A stretch of 64,000 nucleotides of DNA from Candidatus Heimdallarchaeum endolithica (GCA_021513715.1 CP084167.1:2835060-2899059); one strand, 5' to 3'. Shown: positions 36,129-44,926, numbered from the stretch's first letter. Made by a program: numbers and translations. Notes: a model not told the origin generated them from the sequence alone.

Positions 36129-37007
36129 ATGAGTGAAATACTTAATATTGTTCTTCTTGGATTGGAAAATGCAGGAAAAACAACTCTCCTAAATACATTA
36201 AAAGGAGAAAAATTTAGAGAAACAAGAACAACAATTGGAATTAATGTGGATCTCATAAATTATAATGGATACAAATTTCAAGCAATTGATGTAGGAGGAC
36301 AAAGAGTATTTAGAGATACATTGTGGCCCCAATATACAAAACTTGCTAGTGGTGTAATTTATATCTTTGATATATTTGATAAAAGAAAGTTAAGTGAAGC
36401 TAAAAAATGGTTTGATGAAATCCAAACATGGGTAACAGAAAAAGCTGTATTTCTCTTTTTAGCGAACAAAATAGACCTAAAAGAAGAAAAACAAGATTTT
36501 ATGTCACTTGATGATATAATAAAAAGTTTCAATTTGGAAAGATTTTCTCTCTATCCAGAACAAAGTTTTAGAATTTTTGAAATTTCTGCAAAAACTGGAA
36601 AAAATGTGGACATCGCAATCAAATGGCTGTTTGAAAAATTATCAGAGCAAGTTAGAAAGCAGACAAATCTTTCTTTCATTTTTGTACATAACAGTGATTT
36701 TAAGTTAATATATGTTAATTCTGAGAAAATGAAGATCTTGGAAAAATTGTTATTAAAACAAGTATCTCAACTTAGAAAAAACAATAAAAAAATTTCATTT
36801 TTAAATGTTGAAGAGTATAAACTGTTTTTTTATGCTGATTCTCAATTTAGTATTATTCTTGGAACAAAAGAAAATTTACCTCAACAGTTCTTCATAAATG
36901 TAGCTATAGAAATAGCACATGAGCTAAAAACAAACCATCTTCCACTAAACCACTATAAACCTGAACTAGATGGAATAATAAATGGGATTTTATTAAAGGA
37001 AAAATAA
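36129..37007 (+). CDS. Arf-like GTPase fused to a longin/roadblock-like domain
   Basis: 292 aa. Residues 1-175 are an Arf-family G domain: GLENAGKT (11-18), TTIG (34-37), DVGGQ (54-58; Gln present), NKID (113-116), SAKTG (153-157). Residues about 178-280 are an extra domain: strands LSFIFVHNSDFKLIYVNS, helix EKLLLKQVSQL, strands KKISFLNVEEYKLFFYADSQFSIILG and helix QQFFINVAIEIAHELK, the strand-helix-strand order of longin/roadblock folds. In eukaryotes a longin domain sits beside a Ras-type GTPase in the SRP-receptor and TRAPP/Ragulator systems, but an Arf-longin fusion is unusual. There is no Arf-type N-terminal amphipathic helix. The next gene, 31 bp on, also ends in a longin-like domain, so the pair probably works together. 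Confidence 0.85.
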   Translation: MSEILNIVLLGLENAGKTTLLNTLKGEKFRETRTTIGINVDLINYNGYKFQAIDVGGQRVFRDTLWPQYTKLASGVIYIFDIFDKRKLSEAKKWFDEIQTWVTEKAVFLFLANKIDLKEEKQDFMSLDDIIKSFNLERFSLYPEQSFRIFEISAKTGKNVDIAIKWLFEKLSEQVRKQTNLSFIFVHNSDFKLIYVNSEKMKILEKLLLKQVSQLRKNNKKISFLNVEEYKLFFYADSQFSIILGTKENLPQQFFINVAIEIAHELKTNHLPLNHYKPELDGIINGILLKEK

Positions 37008-37038
37008 TTAAGTTATGCAGTAAAATTATAGTTGACCA

Positions 37039-38883
37039 ATGACTATTATTTTTTCACGTGATACTACTACTTTAATTGAAGGGTATTTTAAACAAAACCA
37101 AATAAGTGTTTCCAATAATAATGAAGATATTGAAATTATAATTACTTCTGTAACTAGAATCTTTAAAACTGTGCGGAAACAGCATGGCAAAGAAGTTCAC
37201 ATACTTCAATTAACTTTTGGTAAAGAAGGTAGCATTTTAATTTATCGTAAAGATGATAATGAAGATGCTGCTGATATAAAATTTGTACTTATTTTAAATC
37301 CTTTGTTAAATATTCCTGAATTAAGAAATGAAATAACAAGCCTATTAAGTAATTATTTAGACGATTTAGAAGCAATAACAGAAGATGCAGTTATAGATCT
37401 TTTATTACTCTTTGAACAAAAAGAATCAAAAGTTTTTCCTACGAGTTTTCTCGACTATTTACCGCTCTCAATAAATCCTATCTTTTTTTTAGCTGAAAAT
37501 CAATTGGGCAAAAGTAAACTTGTTGAGCCAAATCTACCACTTTTTAGTGTTAACCATCCTATATTGAAAATTTTTAACTCTGTTTTGCTAAATAAACATC
37601 CTGTTATCAATATACATTTTGAGGAACTAATAGAAATAAATATGGAAGAAAAGATTCGTCTTCAATATAATTTTGCTTTATTGTTAATAAAGATCAATAT
37701 GCAAGAATTAGGGCTTAAATTACTAGAATCACTGTTAAATACTCCCCTTTATTATATTAATCAACTTACACGTTGTTTATTCGCATATAACTTAATATCT
37801 ATAGACTCAAGTTTCGCAAAAACATTGGTTACAGAAGTAGATGAGAGCTTTATGTTAAAATTATCTCCAAGTACAAGAGTTATTTTTCACACATTAAAAG
37901 GCCAAATATTTGAACAAGAAAAAATGTTTAAAGAAAGCTACCTTCAATATTCAACTGCAATTTCCCTATCTACTAGTATTTCAGATGTTATGCAACATTT
38001 GGCATTTGCTTATTTAGGGATTGGTAATATTATGAGTACAATAAACGATTTTGAAAAGGCGATTTTTTCTTTTTCCATTGCTAGTTCTATTTTTGACTAT
38101 TTAGGGGAAAAACAAATTAAGAACACTGTGCAATCAAATATTGAAAAAGTCAAACTTATACAAGCAAAGAACTATCTTGCTGCTGTGATGATGAGTTTGA
38201 ATGAGGAAAAATACGAACAAGCAGTTTTTTTTCTTCGAAAATCAATTTCATTATTTGCTAAAATTTTATTGGAGATTTCAACTCCATACCTAAGTGAAGT
38301 CAGTCGAGAAATAAAAGGCATATTATCTTCTTTCAAGAACAGATTATATTTTGATGAATCGTTTAAAAATTATGAACAAAAATTAATCTTAAAGTTTGAA
38401 GAACTTTTAAGAATCACTTCTATACTGAAAAAAGAGCATCTTACAGAAACCATACACAAACAATTAACTGTTCTCTCAAAGCCAGAACAAATAATATTGA
38501 AACAACTTTTGTTTATATATGAAGATGGAAGATTAATGTATTCATATTCTCCTAGTGATAAAACAGGTTTTGAAAAAGATTTTATTTTTGCTGGAGTATT
38601 ATCAGCAATACAAATGCTACTAAGTGAGGCATTAGAAACTGAAAATTTTTTTAATATTGATGCTGGAAATGTTAAGTTGTTTATTAAAAGAGGACGTTTT
38701 GCTTCAATAATATGTATCGTTAATGTAGTCAATGAACAAGTAAAAAGCTTTATTGATAATTTAATGACTCGATTTGAAAGCGAATTTACTGAAGCAATAA
38801 AGGATTGGGAAGGAGATCTTAAAAGATTCAGAAGTCTCGAAAAAATTATTGAGGACCTCTTGTTGTCTAAAATTGCTCAATAA
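37039..38883 (+). CDS. TPR-like protein with C-terminal longin-like domain
   Basis: 614 aa. The N-terminal 100 residues form a beta-rich unit of unknown type (VHILQLTFGKEGSILIYR, FVLILNPLL). The middle (about 200-420) is an alpha-solenoid with TPR-like helices (LAFAYLGIGNIMSTINDFEKAIFSFSIASSIFDYLGE; EKYEQAVFFLRKSISLF). Residues about 487-600 form a longin/roadblock-like domain, KQLLFIYEDGRLMYSYSP, FIFAGVLSAIQMLLSEAL, VKLFIKRGRFASIICIV, FIDNLMTRFESEF, closely matching the N-terminal domain of the membrane protein at 20296. It is co-oriented with the Arf-longin gene 31 bp upstream, so I infer a GTPase effector or adaptor. No signal peptide or membrane segment. Confidence 0.75.
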   Translation: MTIIFSRDTTTLIEGYFKQNQISVSNNNEDIEIIITSVTRIFKTVRKQHGKEVHILQLTFGKEGSILIYRKDDNEDAADIKFVLILNPLLNIPELRNEITSLLSNYLDDLEAITEDAVIDLLLLFEQKESKVFPTSFLDYLPLSINPIFFLAENQLGKSKLVEPNLPLFSVNHPILKIFNSVLLNKHPVINIHFEELIEINMEEKIRLQYNFALLLIKINMQELGLKLLESLLNTPLYYINQLTRCLFAYNLISIDSSFAKTLVTEVDESFMLKLSPSTRVIFHTLKGQIFEQEKMFKESYLQYSTAISLSTSISDVMQHLAFAYLGIGNIMSTINDFEKAIFSFSIASSIFDYLGEKQIKNTVQSNIEKVKLIQAKNYLAAVMMSLNEEKYEQAVFFLRKSISLFAKILLEISTPYLSEVSREIKGILSSFKNRLYFDESFKNYEQKLILKFEELLRITSILKKEHLTETIHKQLTVLSKPEQIILKQLLFIYEDGRLMYSYSPSDKTGFEKDFIFAGVLSAIQMLLSEALETENFFNIDAGNVKLFIKRGRFASIICIVNVVNEQVKSFIDNLMTRFESEFTEAIKDWEGDLKRFRSLEKIIEDLLLSKIAQ

Positions 38884-38946
38884 AGCTCTTATAATTGGTT
38901 AAAACAGCACGAAAAATAAGAATAAAGATAGAAAAGTAAGTATTGT

Positions 38947-40506
38947 TTATTCTGGTAAACGTATTAAGTCCCTAAAAACTTCTGATTTTCTCTCTAAAAC
39001 TTCCTTTTCTCCTTGACTGTTTAGGAAAATAGAAAATGTCTCTAGCATCGGAGAAGTATCTCCACTGATCTTTAGATATACTCTTTGTTCTTCATTCTCT
39101 TTAGGTACATCCAAAATCAATGTCATTTTTTTGTAATTGTCCTTGTTTTCTTCTATTATTTGAATATCTTCTGGGTTTTTTCTTGTAATAACATGCATTA
39201 GGGGAATTTTATCTTCTATAGAAACTACTCCATCTAAGTTTTTGGTAGACTTAATAACATAAAGAATAGTATAACCTGACTCTGTGCTCTTTAAATAAAT
39301 GAATTTAGCACTTTTAATAATTATCTCGCCACTTTCATTCTCAACAACTTTCTTTGCTCTGAAAAGGTAAGGATAATAGTCAAGTTGGTAGGTTTTAGTT
39401 AAGACTTGTCCCATGTTGACATTTTTATGGAGCCAGCGAATTGTAGTTCCTTTCATTTTAGCTTTTTCAATTGTTCCAGAAGGAGGAATCACATCTGGAT
39501 TGCTCCTCTGAATTTCAAATTCTGGAGGAATGTCGTCTGTGATATACAGTTCATTAATAATCCGATTGTGAACGTTCAAATATTTTGTTTTTGATACAAA
39601 CTGCAACCCTTCTGTTTTAATTGTTTCAAATACATTTAATGTGTTAATTATTTTTTTATCCAATATTTCTAAAATTGTTCTATTAATTCTTCTTCTAAAG
39701 TTATATTTTGCTTGAAATTTCTGTTTAGGAGCAAGTTCAGGTATGTTCCAAATAATTTCCAAAAATTCATCGTTCTTATTCTTTAATGGATCTACTTCTG
39801 CACCATGAATGTCAATTTTATTGATTTTAAAACAATAAGGAATTTGATCTATAATTTTTATGTCTTTTATTGGAGCATCATATTCATTTTCCAATTCTGA
39901 TTTAATAACAAAGTCTCCTATCCCCTCTCCAACAAATATACTATTGTCTTTTTCTGCTGTTATTAGTTTTCCATCTGGAGCTCTAAAGCTATTTGTACTT
40001 TTAACTTTTTCAGGATAATTATATTTATTGTCTTCTATTATCTTGAATATTAACTCCTTTTTGGCGTATTCATCGTCAGGAAGTTCAGAGAGAGTGTTCT
40101 CTTTTCCTATCACACGTGTGTCTTCTTCAATATCCCAACTTTCTTCTTGTTTCCTTGTATCAAGTGTTTTTGTGTCTACAATTAAATCTTCTATGGGTTT
40201 TTCTAATATTGTATCTGTCTTTAATAGTCGAAGAATAAGCTTATAATCTGCATTTATTCCCATTTCTTGTAAAAACTCTTCAATCCATCGAGCTACACGG
40301 GTTTCGTGAGGAGCTAAAATTGTAGCCCAAAACTCAAAGACTGTTTTTACTACTTCATGTAAATTTTTGCATAATCGCTCATTTATTAATCCTGACTTAT
40401 CATGAAAGGAAACTGTTCCACCCAAAGCAGTAGAAAATAAATTTGTGTTTGGTTCAATGTTTATAAAATATCGAGTAGAGCCCCAAAGAAGTTTTCCTGT
40501 TGTCAT
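38947..40506 (-). CDS. Cytoplasmic protein with duplicated beta-sandwich modules, unknown function
   Basis: 519 aa, no signal peptide or membrane helix. N-terminal 95 residues: a mixed domain (GKLLWGSTRYFINI, FSTALGGTVSFHDKSG, helices to RLLKTD). An acidic linker spans about 100-150. Two related beta-sandwich modules follow: about 198-275 (IIDQIPYCFKI, IIWNIPELAPKQKFQAKYNF) and about 300-395 (ITDDIPPEFEI, IRWLHKNVNMGQVLTKTYQL), with a third beta segment to the end. The pattern (D-x-IPxxF...W...Y) recalls DUF11-like Ig folds, which are normally extracellular; here nothing directs export. The ATG shares one base with the upstream TAA, so translation is coupled. I do not recognise the family. 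Confidence 0.6.
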   Translation of the reverse strand: MTTGKLLWGSTRYFINIEPNTNLFSTALGGTVSFHDKSGLINERLCKNLHEVVKTVFEFWATILAPHETRVARWIEEFLQEMGINADYKLILRLLKTDTILEKPIEDLIVDTKTLDTRKQEESWDIEEDTRVIGKENTLSELPDDEYAKKELIFKIIEDNKYNYPEKVKSTNSFRAPDGKLITAEKDNSIFVGEGIGDFVIKSELENEYDAPIKDIKIIDQIPYCFKINKIDIHGAEVDPLKNKNDEFLEIIWNIPELAPKQKFQAKYNFRRRINRTILEILDKKIINTLNVFETIKTEGLQFVSKTKYLNVHNRIINELYITDDIPPEFEIQRSNPDVIPPSGTIEKAKMKGTTIRWLHKNVNMGQVLTKTYQLDYYPYLFRAKKVVENESGEIIIKSAKFIYLKSTESGYTILYVIKSTKNLDGVVSIEDKIPLMHVITRKNPEDIQIIEENKDNYKKMTLILDVPKENEEQRVYLKISGDTSPMLETFSIFLNSQGEKEVLERKSEVFRDLIRLPE

Positions 40507-41114
40507 TATTTCACCACTCCAATAACAATACGCTCATTTATAGAAATAACTTGATATTCAACTGTTTTTTCTGTTGAAACCTCGATTTCTTCTATTGTAT
40601 CAGAACTATAATTGTAAACACTTAACTTATACGTACCTTCCTCTAATGATTCAGAAACATATTTTTTAATTTGGGTGAGGGAATTAAATAAAACTGAAGG
40701 CGAACTTAAAACAGGAACATAATCCCCAAAAACATCTCTTCTCAAAATTTCTATAACTTCTCTATTTTCTTTTTTTCCAAATTTCTCTTTATAGAGTCTT
40801 TTAGCTGTTTGTAAATAAAAATTAATAATTTCTTCGCTTTCAGCTAAGTTATAAATCTCTTTTGCTTTTTCTAACTCATTTAGATATAGATATCTAGTTA
40901 TCAATTTGGCTAAAGCAAAAGCATATAAGTCCTCATAATCGTTTTTTGAAATATCAGCGAGAAAATTCCATAAAATGGTTGATTCTAGATATTTCTCATT
41001 TTTTTCTAATTCTAAAGTTTTTTTGGTAATGGTTTTTAATACTTCATTTATTTTGTCTTCATTAAATAATTCTTTTACTTCTCTGATAATTTCTTGAATC
41101 GAACCTTTGCTCAT
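40506..41114 (-). CDS. Helical-repeat protein of unknown function
   Basis: 202 aa from the ATG at 41114 (a GTG at 41123 would add three residues). The first 140 residues are helical with TPR-like pairs (IREVKELFNEDKINEVLKTI, KYLESTILWNFLADI, ALAKLITRYLYLNELEKAKEIYNLAE). The last 60 form a small beta unit (GTYKLSVYNYSSDTIEEIEVS, VEYQVISINERIVIGVV), like an Ig-type appendage. There are no catalytic motifs, signal or membrane segments. It is translationally coupled (TAATG) to the beta-sandwich protein downstream, so the two are likely complex partners. The IS481-like element is inserted 54 bp upstream of the GTG, in its promoter region. Confidence 0.6.
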   Translation of the reverse strand: MSKGSIQEIIREVKELFNEDKINEVLKTITKKTLELEKNEKYLESTILWNFLADISKNDYEDLYAFALAKLITRYLYLNELEKAKEIYNLAESEEIINFYLQTAKRLYKEKFGKKENREVIEILRRDVFGDYVPVLSSPSVLFNSLTQIKKYVSESLEEGTYKLSVYNYSSDTIEEIEVSTEKTVEYQVISINERIVIGVVK

Positions 41115-41168
41115 AATAGCCACTCTTTCTTCACCTAAGTTTGTTTAATTAACTATATAATTGTTACT

Positions 41169-41184
41169 CTCTCCAGATTTTTTT
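41169..41184. repeat. Left 16-bp target-site duplication of the IS element
   Basis: CTCTCCAGATTTTTTT, identical to 42195-42210, directly abuts the left inverted repeat at 41185. Confidence 0.9.
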
Positions 41185-42194
41185 TGTTTACTCAATAGAC
41201 TTGGGTTACACTTTTGGGTACTAGAGAAACATAGGGGTGATTCATAAATCTTTCTCCTGGGGTGAGGAAGTTAAGAGATTGGTGAGGACGACTAAAATTG
41301 TAGTAAGAGCGGTAGTAGGAGAGATCTGCGTTGCAGTATTTTAGACCTAATCTTTCCATCTCACGGATGATTGTCCCATGTAGTCTTTCTACTTTTCCAC
41401 ATGTTTCGGGGTGAAAAACTCTAGCTCTGATGTGCTTTATTCCTTCTGTTTGACACCAACGGGAGAAGGTACTTGTTCCTCCTCTAACGGAAGAGAAGAG
41501 TGCTCCATTGTCAGTAAGTATAGACTCGGGGTAACCGTACTCTTTTATTGCTTCCTCTAGCAAACTTATTATCTGCTCTTTTTTTGGTGCAAAAGGGTGG
41601 AATTCAGCTCCCAGACAGAATCGTGAGTGGTCGTCTATCAAGGTTATGAGGTGGAGATGTTGTCCCTGTTCTTCTACCCAGAATGGTCCTTTCACATCTA
41701 TTTGCCAGAGTTCGTTAGGTTTTTGACGTTCAAAACTCTTGTATCGAGGTCTTTTCCTCTTTTTTCTATTAACCCATAAAGGAAGACCTAACTCTTTTAT
41801 TACTTTCGTCACTGTCGTCTGAGAGAGTGCTTTTCCTTCTCTCTTCAACAAATAAGCTATCTTCTCCACATTCATTCCTTGTTTTATTCTTAACTCCCTT
41901 ATCCTCTCTTTTAACTCCTCATCTACTTTCCTGTGTATAGTTTTTGGTCTGGAAGATCTATCTTTCCACCATACTCCTTCAGGGTTCTCTCTGAACCTCT
42001 TCAACCACTTATACACAAACTTCCTACTCACCATATACTTGTGAGCTACTTCTTTTATCTTCTCTCCTTCCAAAGCTTTTTTAACCACAATCTTTCTTAG
42101 TTTCTCCAGGTTACGTTCGTTTTTGTTCATAATATATCACTTACCCACGTAACCCACTTCTATTTATTTGTTACCAATGTGAGTTGAGTATACA
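41185..42194 (-). mobile_element. IS481-like insertion sequence, 1010 bp
   Basis: Both ends can be read exactly. The left end is TGTTTACTCAA (41185-41195) and the right end is TTGAGTATACA (42184-42194), the reverse complement with one mismatch. A second conserved block, GGGTTAC, lies just inside both ends. The element is flanked by perfect 16-bp direct repeats with no gap. It holds a single transposase gene starting 7 bp inside the left end. Intact ends, a perfect duplication and an intact ORF suggest a recent insertion. Confidence 0.92.
41192..42130 (-). CDS. IS481-family DDE transposase
   Basis: 312 aa, intact. An N-terminal helix-turn-helix (KALEGEKIKEVAHKYMVSRKFVYKWLKRF, about 17-46) and a second winged-helix-like part (ELRIKQGMNVEKIAYLLKREG...TTVTKVI) bind the ends. 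The rve/RNase H core has the catalytic triad IDVKGPF (first Asp), LTDNGALFSS (second Asp) and GKVERLHGTI (Glu). SYYNFSRPHQSLNFLTPGERF is the usual C-terminal signature. It catalyses cut-and-paste movement of the element that encodes it. No frameshift or stop is present, so it may be active. It is the only IS in the window. Confidence 0.95.
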   Translation of the reverse strand: MNKNERNLEKLRKIVVKKALEGEKIKEVAHKYMVSRKFVYKWLKRFRENPEGVWWKDRSSRPKTIHRKVDEELKERIRELRIKQGMNVEKIAYLLKREGKALSQTTVTKVIKELGLPLWVNRKKRKRPRYKSFERQKPNELWQIDVKGPFWVEEQGQHLHLITLIDDHSRFCLGAEFHPFAPKKEQIISLLEEAIKEYGYPESILTDNGALFSSVRGGTSTFSRWCQTEGIKHIRARVFHPETCGKVERLHGTIIREMERLGLKYCNADLSYYRSYYNFSRPHQSLNFLTPGERFMNHPYVSLVPKSVTQVY

Positions 42195-42210
42195 CTCTCC
42201 AGATTTTTTT
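42195..42210. repeat. Right 16-bp target-site duplication of the IS element
   Basis: CTCTCCAGATTTTTTT, identical to 41169-41184, directly follows the right inverted repeat ending at 42194. Confidence 0.9.
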
Positions 42211-42265
42211 ATTTAATCTTATTTATTGTAATTTCTACTCTTTTCTAATAGTAAATATTGAAAAA

Positions 42266-43639
42266 TTAGATGAATCTTTTATAAATTAATTCAATTTTTC
42301 TTTTCCAATTTTCATATTCTTTATAAGTTTCAGGAAACTGCGAACAGAGTTTCTTTATTTGTTTTGTAGCGCTCAGAGCTTTTTTCATTAAAATTAGCAA
42401 GTAAAATTTAGGAAAGCAACGTATAACTCTAGCTAAAAGAGAAAAGATGCTTTCTTTCTTGCTTAGACCTTGAACAGATAAGTCAGATTGCTTGATTACT
42501 CCTCTTCTAATTAAAAACTCTAAATCCTCTGCCCCAATCCTTTTTAAAACAATAACTAGTATCTTATAGAGCGAATTATCACTTCCAAATTCCTTTATAA
42601 CTTCAACATTATACTGCCACAAGTTATCAACATCATATTCTCCTTTTTCAATGGCTAGTTTAGCTACTTTTCCAGCTATTGTACCAGCAAGTAAAGCAGG
42701 ACCATGTCCTTCTGCTGTAAGAGGGTCTGCATGAAAAGCAGCATCTCCTGCAATAATAAGACCTGGAGCAACAGCATTCCACAAAGGTGGTTGTACAGGA
42801 ACTACGTCTCCTCTTCCATCAATAACTTCATATTCAGGATAATATTTTCTTATAGCGTTAAAATAAACTTGTTTAACACTAAGCTGCTCATTTTGACCAA
42901 CTTTTTGAAAACCTGTCCCACAATTTAATTTTTGTTTTCCATCTCCAAAAAACCAAATATATCCAGGTTCTGGGATATTTCTCTCATATTGTAATACAAT
43001 TTTTTGGTGTAAATCATGATCTTCCTTTAACTTTATTATCTCTCGAAAACATGAAGCATAGTCGTTTTTTGTGAGTTTTTTGTACAAGGATGGAGAAAAG
43101 TCTTCTGGTAAATTTGTTCTTATAACAGCACGACATCCACTAGCATCTATGGTTATTTTTGCTCTAAATTCTCTTTCTTCATTATTTTTAGTTTTTGCTA
43201 TAACTCCCACTACTTTATTATTCTCAACTAAGGGTTTTATTACTTTGCAATTATCAACTAATTGAACTTTTCTTGAAAGGGCTTCCTTAAGCAATCGTTG
43301 GCCATAAATATGACGATTTATCATAAAGCCAATGGCTGGTAACTGTATATTTATTTCTGGTTTTCTTGTTCTAACTACCATTGTTCCTATTTTTGCATTT
43401 ATTTCTTCTTCCTTCGGAGGTTCAATTTCTAACATTTTTGAAATTTTCAAAGAAGTTTTTTTAGATAATGCTTCCCCACAAACTTTATCTCCAATTTTCT
43501 CTTTAGGTTTAGTATCGATTAATATTACACTTAATTTTCTATTGGCAGCACTAATGGCTGCTGAAACACCTGCAGGACCTGCGCCAACAATAACAACATC
43601 ACTAGTGTTAGACATTAATTCAGAACGAGAGTTGAGCAT
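42266..43639 (-). CDS. Geranylgeranyl reductase family flavoprotein
   Basis: 457 aa. An FAD-binding Rossmann motif VVIVGAGPAGVSAAIS, IDTKPKEKIGDKVCGEAL and the late FAD motif AGDAAFHADPLTAEGHGPALLAGTIAG mark the digeranylgeranylglycerophospholipid reductase family, which saturates the isoprenoid chains of archaeal membrane lipids. The family also includes other archaeal flavoreductases, so the exact substrate is inferred. The ATG at 43639 gives eight extra residues before MSNTSDVVIVGAG; the ATG at 43615 is an equally possible start. The enzyme would act at the cytoplasmic membrane face. It lies between the IS element and a divergent longin-like gene. Confidence 0.88.
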   Translation of the reverse strand: MLNSRSELMSNTSDVVIVGAGPAGVSAAISAANRKLSVILIDTKPKEKIGDKVCGEALSKKTSLKISKMLEIEPPKEEEINAKIGTMVVRTRKPEINIQLPAIGFMINRHIYGQRLLKEALSRKVQLVDNCKVIKPLVENNKVVGVIAKTKNNEEREFRAKITIDASGCRAVIRTNLPEDFSPSLYKKLTKNDYASCFREIIKLKEDHDLHQKIVLQYERNIPEPGYIWFFGDGKQKLNCGTGFQKVGQNEQLSVKQVYFNAIRKYYPEYEVIDGRGDVVPVQPPLWNAVAPGLIIAGDAAFHADPLTAEGHGPALLAGTIAGKVAKLAIEKGEYDVDNLWQYNVEVIKEFGSDNSLYKILVIVLKRIGAEDLEFLIRRGVIKQSDLSVQGLSKKESIFSLLARVIRCFPKFYLLILMKKALSATKQIKKLCSQFPETYKEYENWKRKIELIYKRFI

Positions 43640-43784
43640 TAAAAGATTTTCTCTCTTTTTTTTGTTTTATGTGTTGCTATAAAATACAATTAATCGCTAT
43701 TTATATGTCTGTTTGTCTATATTACTGTGGTTTATTCTATAACATATTTTGGTTTAGTTAATTACTCACCTTCCTATGAAACAA

Positions 43785-43795
43785 ATTTTAAATAG
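43785..43795 (+). promoter_or_regulatory. Putative TATA box, short-leader promoter
   Basis: AATTTTAAATA lies about 28-38 nt before the ATG at 43823, predicting a leader of only a few nucleotides. The same element (AATTTTAAAT) precedes the sirtuin gene at nearly the same distance. Confidence 0.55.
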
Positions 43796-43822
43796 ACATA
43801 TGATTTAATAAGATAGAAGAAA

Positions 43823-44926
43823 ATGGAAAAAGTAAAAATTGTCTTTTCAGTATTTGACGATACAGTGGGTTCAAGAGTTCTTCTATCACAAAATGTGTCT
43901 GAAGAAGAAGCTCAAAAAGTTTCAGTAAGAATGTTGATGGGTGCAGCAGCTACTGATATGCTAAAAGAAAGTTCAGCAGTTTTACCCCTTCATGACATGA
44001 GCGATGTAGCATATTCATTTTTCTTTGGTATCCCTTGTAAGTCAAAAAGGTCTCCTGTCACAATGGCTTGTTTAACGTTTATAATACCAGAAGATCTTCA
44101 ATCTAAACTTTATACGAAGGTACCAGTTTTTAATTATCATTCTAGTACAGTAGCCAAACAAATAGCTGGTCTTATTTTATATGAACCTAGTTACAATTTA
44201 GATGAATCACTTAAACAGAGAGTATTCAAGTGGGCTGAAAATCTAAAATCTATTATGGAAGCTAAACAAGATCAAATGGGTGGAGTTCAAACAATTGATA
44301 TATTAAGATCAGCAGCAACGCCTTACTTCTTCATGAGGCTTGTGAATAAGGGACAAGAGTCAGTTGTAAGAGAATTAATGTTAGGTCGCCCAATTGTAGT
44401 TATATGTTCAAAAGAGATGGTGAAACCGTTTTTATCTTCATTACAGTCATTCCAACCCAGAAGAGAATTGCTCGTTTCGCTCTATCCTGCAGAATATGTT
44501 CCTCCAGATCAATTTGATGTCCTTTTTGCAACTCCTGATCTGTTGTCTTCTTATCCTGACACACTTATTGTAGATTTAACAACAGGTGTAGCTAAAAATG
44601 GTCAAAACTGTCTATTCTGTAAAGAATTACTTAACAAGCTTCAACAAGATGCAGAAGCTGAGAACTATAATCATAAGGAAATAATTGATGTTGCAATAAG
44701 AAAAATGGAAGAAGAAGTAAGTAAGATTCTTAGATATTCTGGTTCATCAATTATTAGCCAATATTATGCGCTAACAACAAATCCAAAACAACAATTTGCT
44801 AATCTTACTGATAGCGAAATCGACATGGCTTTTACAATTGCTTTATCTAGATATCCTGAATATGCTCAAAAAATCGACAAGTTATACCAGGAATTGACTG
44901 GAAAGAAAAGAAAATTCACTGTTTAA
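43823..44926 (+). CDS. Protein with N-terminal longin-like (DENN/Nprl2-type) domain
   Basis: 367 aa. The N-terminus VKIVFSVFDDTVGSRVLLSQN (hydrophobic strand, xxFDxxxGxRVL turn), a helix MLMGAAATDM, then DVAYSFFFGIPCKSKRSPVTMACLTFIIPED resembles the longin module that opens eukaryotic DENN and Nprl2/FLCN-type proteins. Residues about 120-165 are helical. About 185-255 looks like an alpha/beta segment (GRPIVVICSKEMVKPFLSSL, LLVSLYPAEYVPPDQFDVLFATPDLLSSYPDTLIVDLTTG). The rest is helical. No membrane segments. In eukaryotes such proteins regulate Rab, Arf or Rag GTPases; here that role is an inference from fold and neighbourhood. It has its own TATA-like promoter and a T-run after the stop. Confidence 0.7.
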   Translation: MEKVKIVFSVFDDTVGSRVLLSQNVSEEEAQKVSVRMLMGAAATDMLKESSAVLPLHDMSDVAYSFFFGIPCKSKRSPVTMACLTFIIPEDLQSKLYTKVPVFNYHSSTVAKQIAGLILYEPSYNLDESLKQRVFKWAENLKSIMEAKQDQMGGVQTIDILRSAATPYFFMRLVNKGQESVVRELMLGRPIVVICSKEMVKPFLSSLQSFQPRRELLVSLYPAEYVPPDQFDVLFATPDLLSSYPDTLIVDLTTGVAKNGQNCLFCKELLNKLQQDAEAENYNHKEIIDVAIRKMEEEVSKILRYSGSSIISQYYALTTNPKQQFANLTDSEIDMAFTIALSRYPEYAQKIDKLYQELTGKKRKFTV

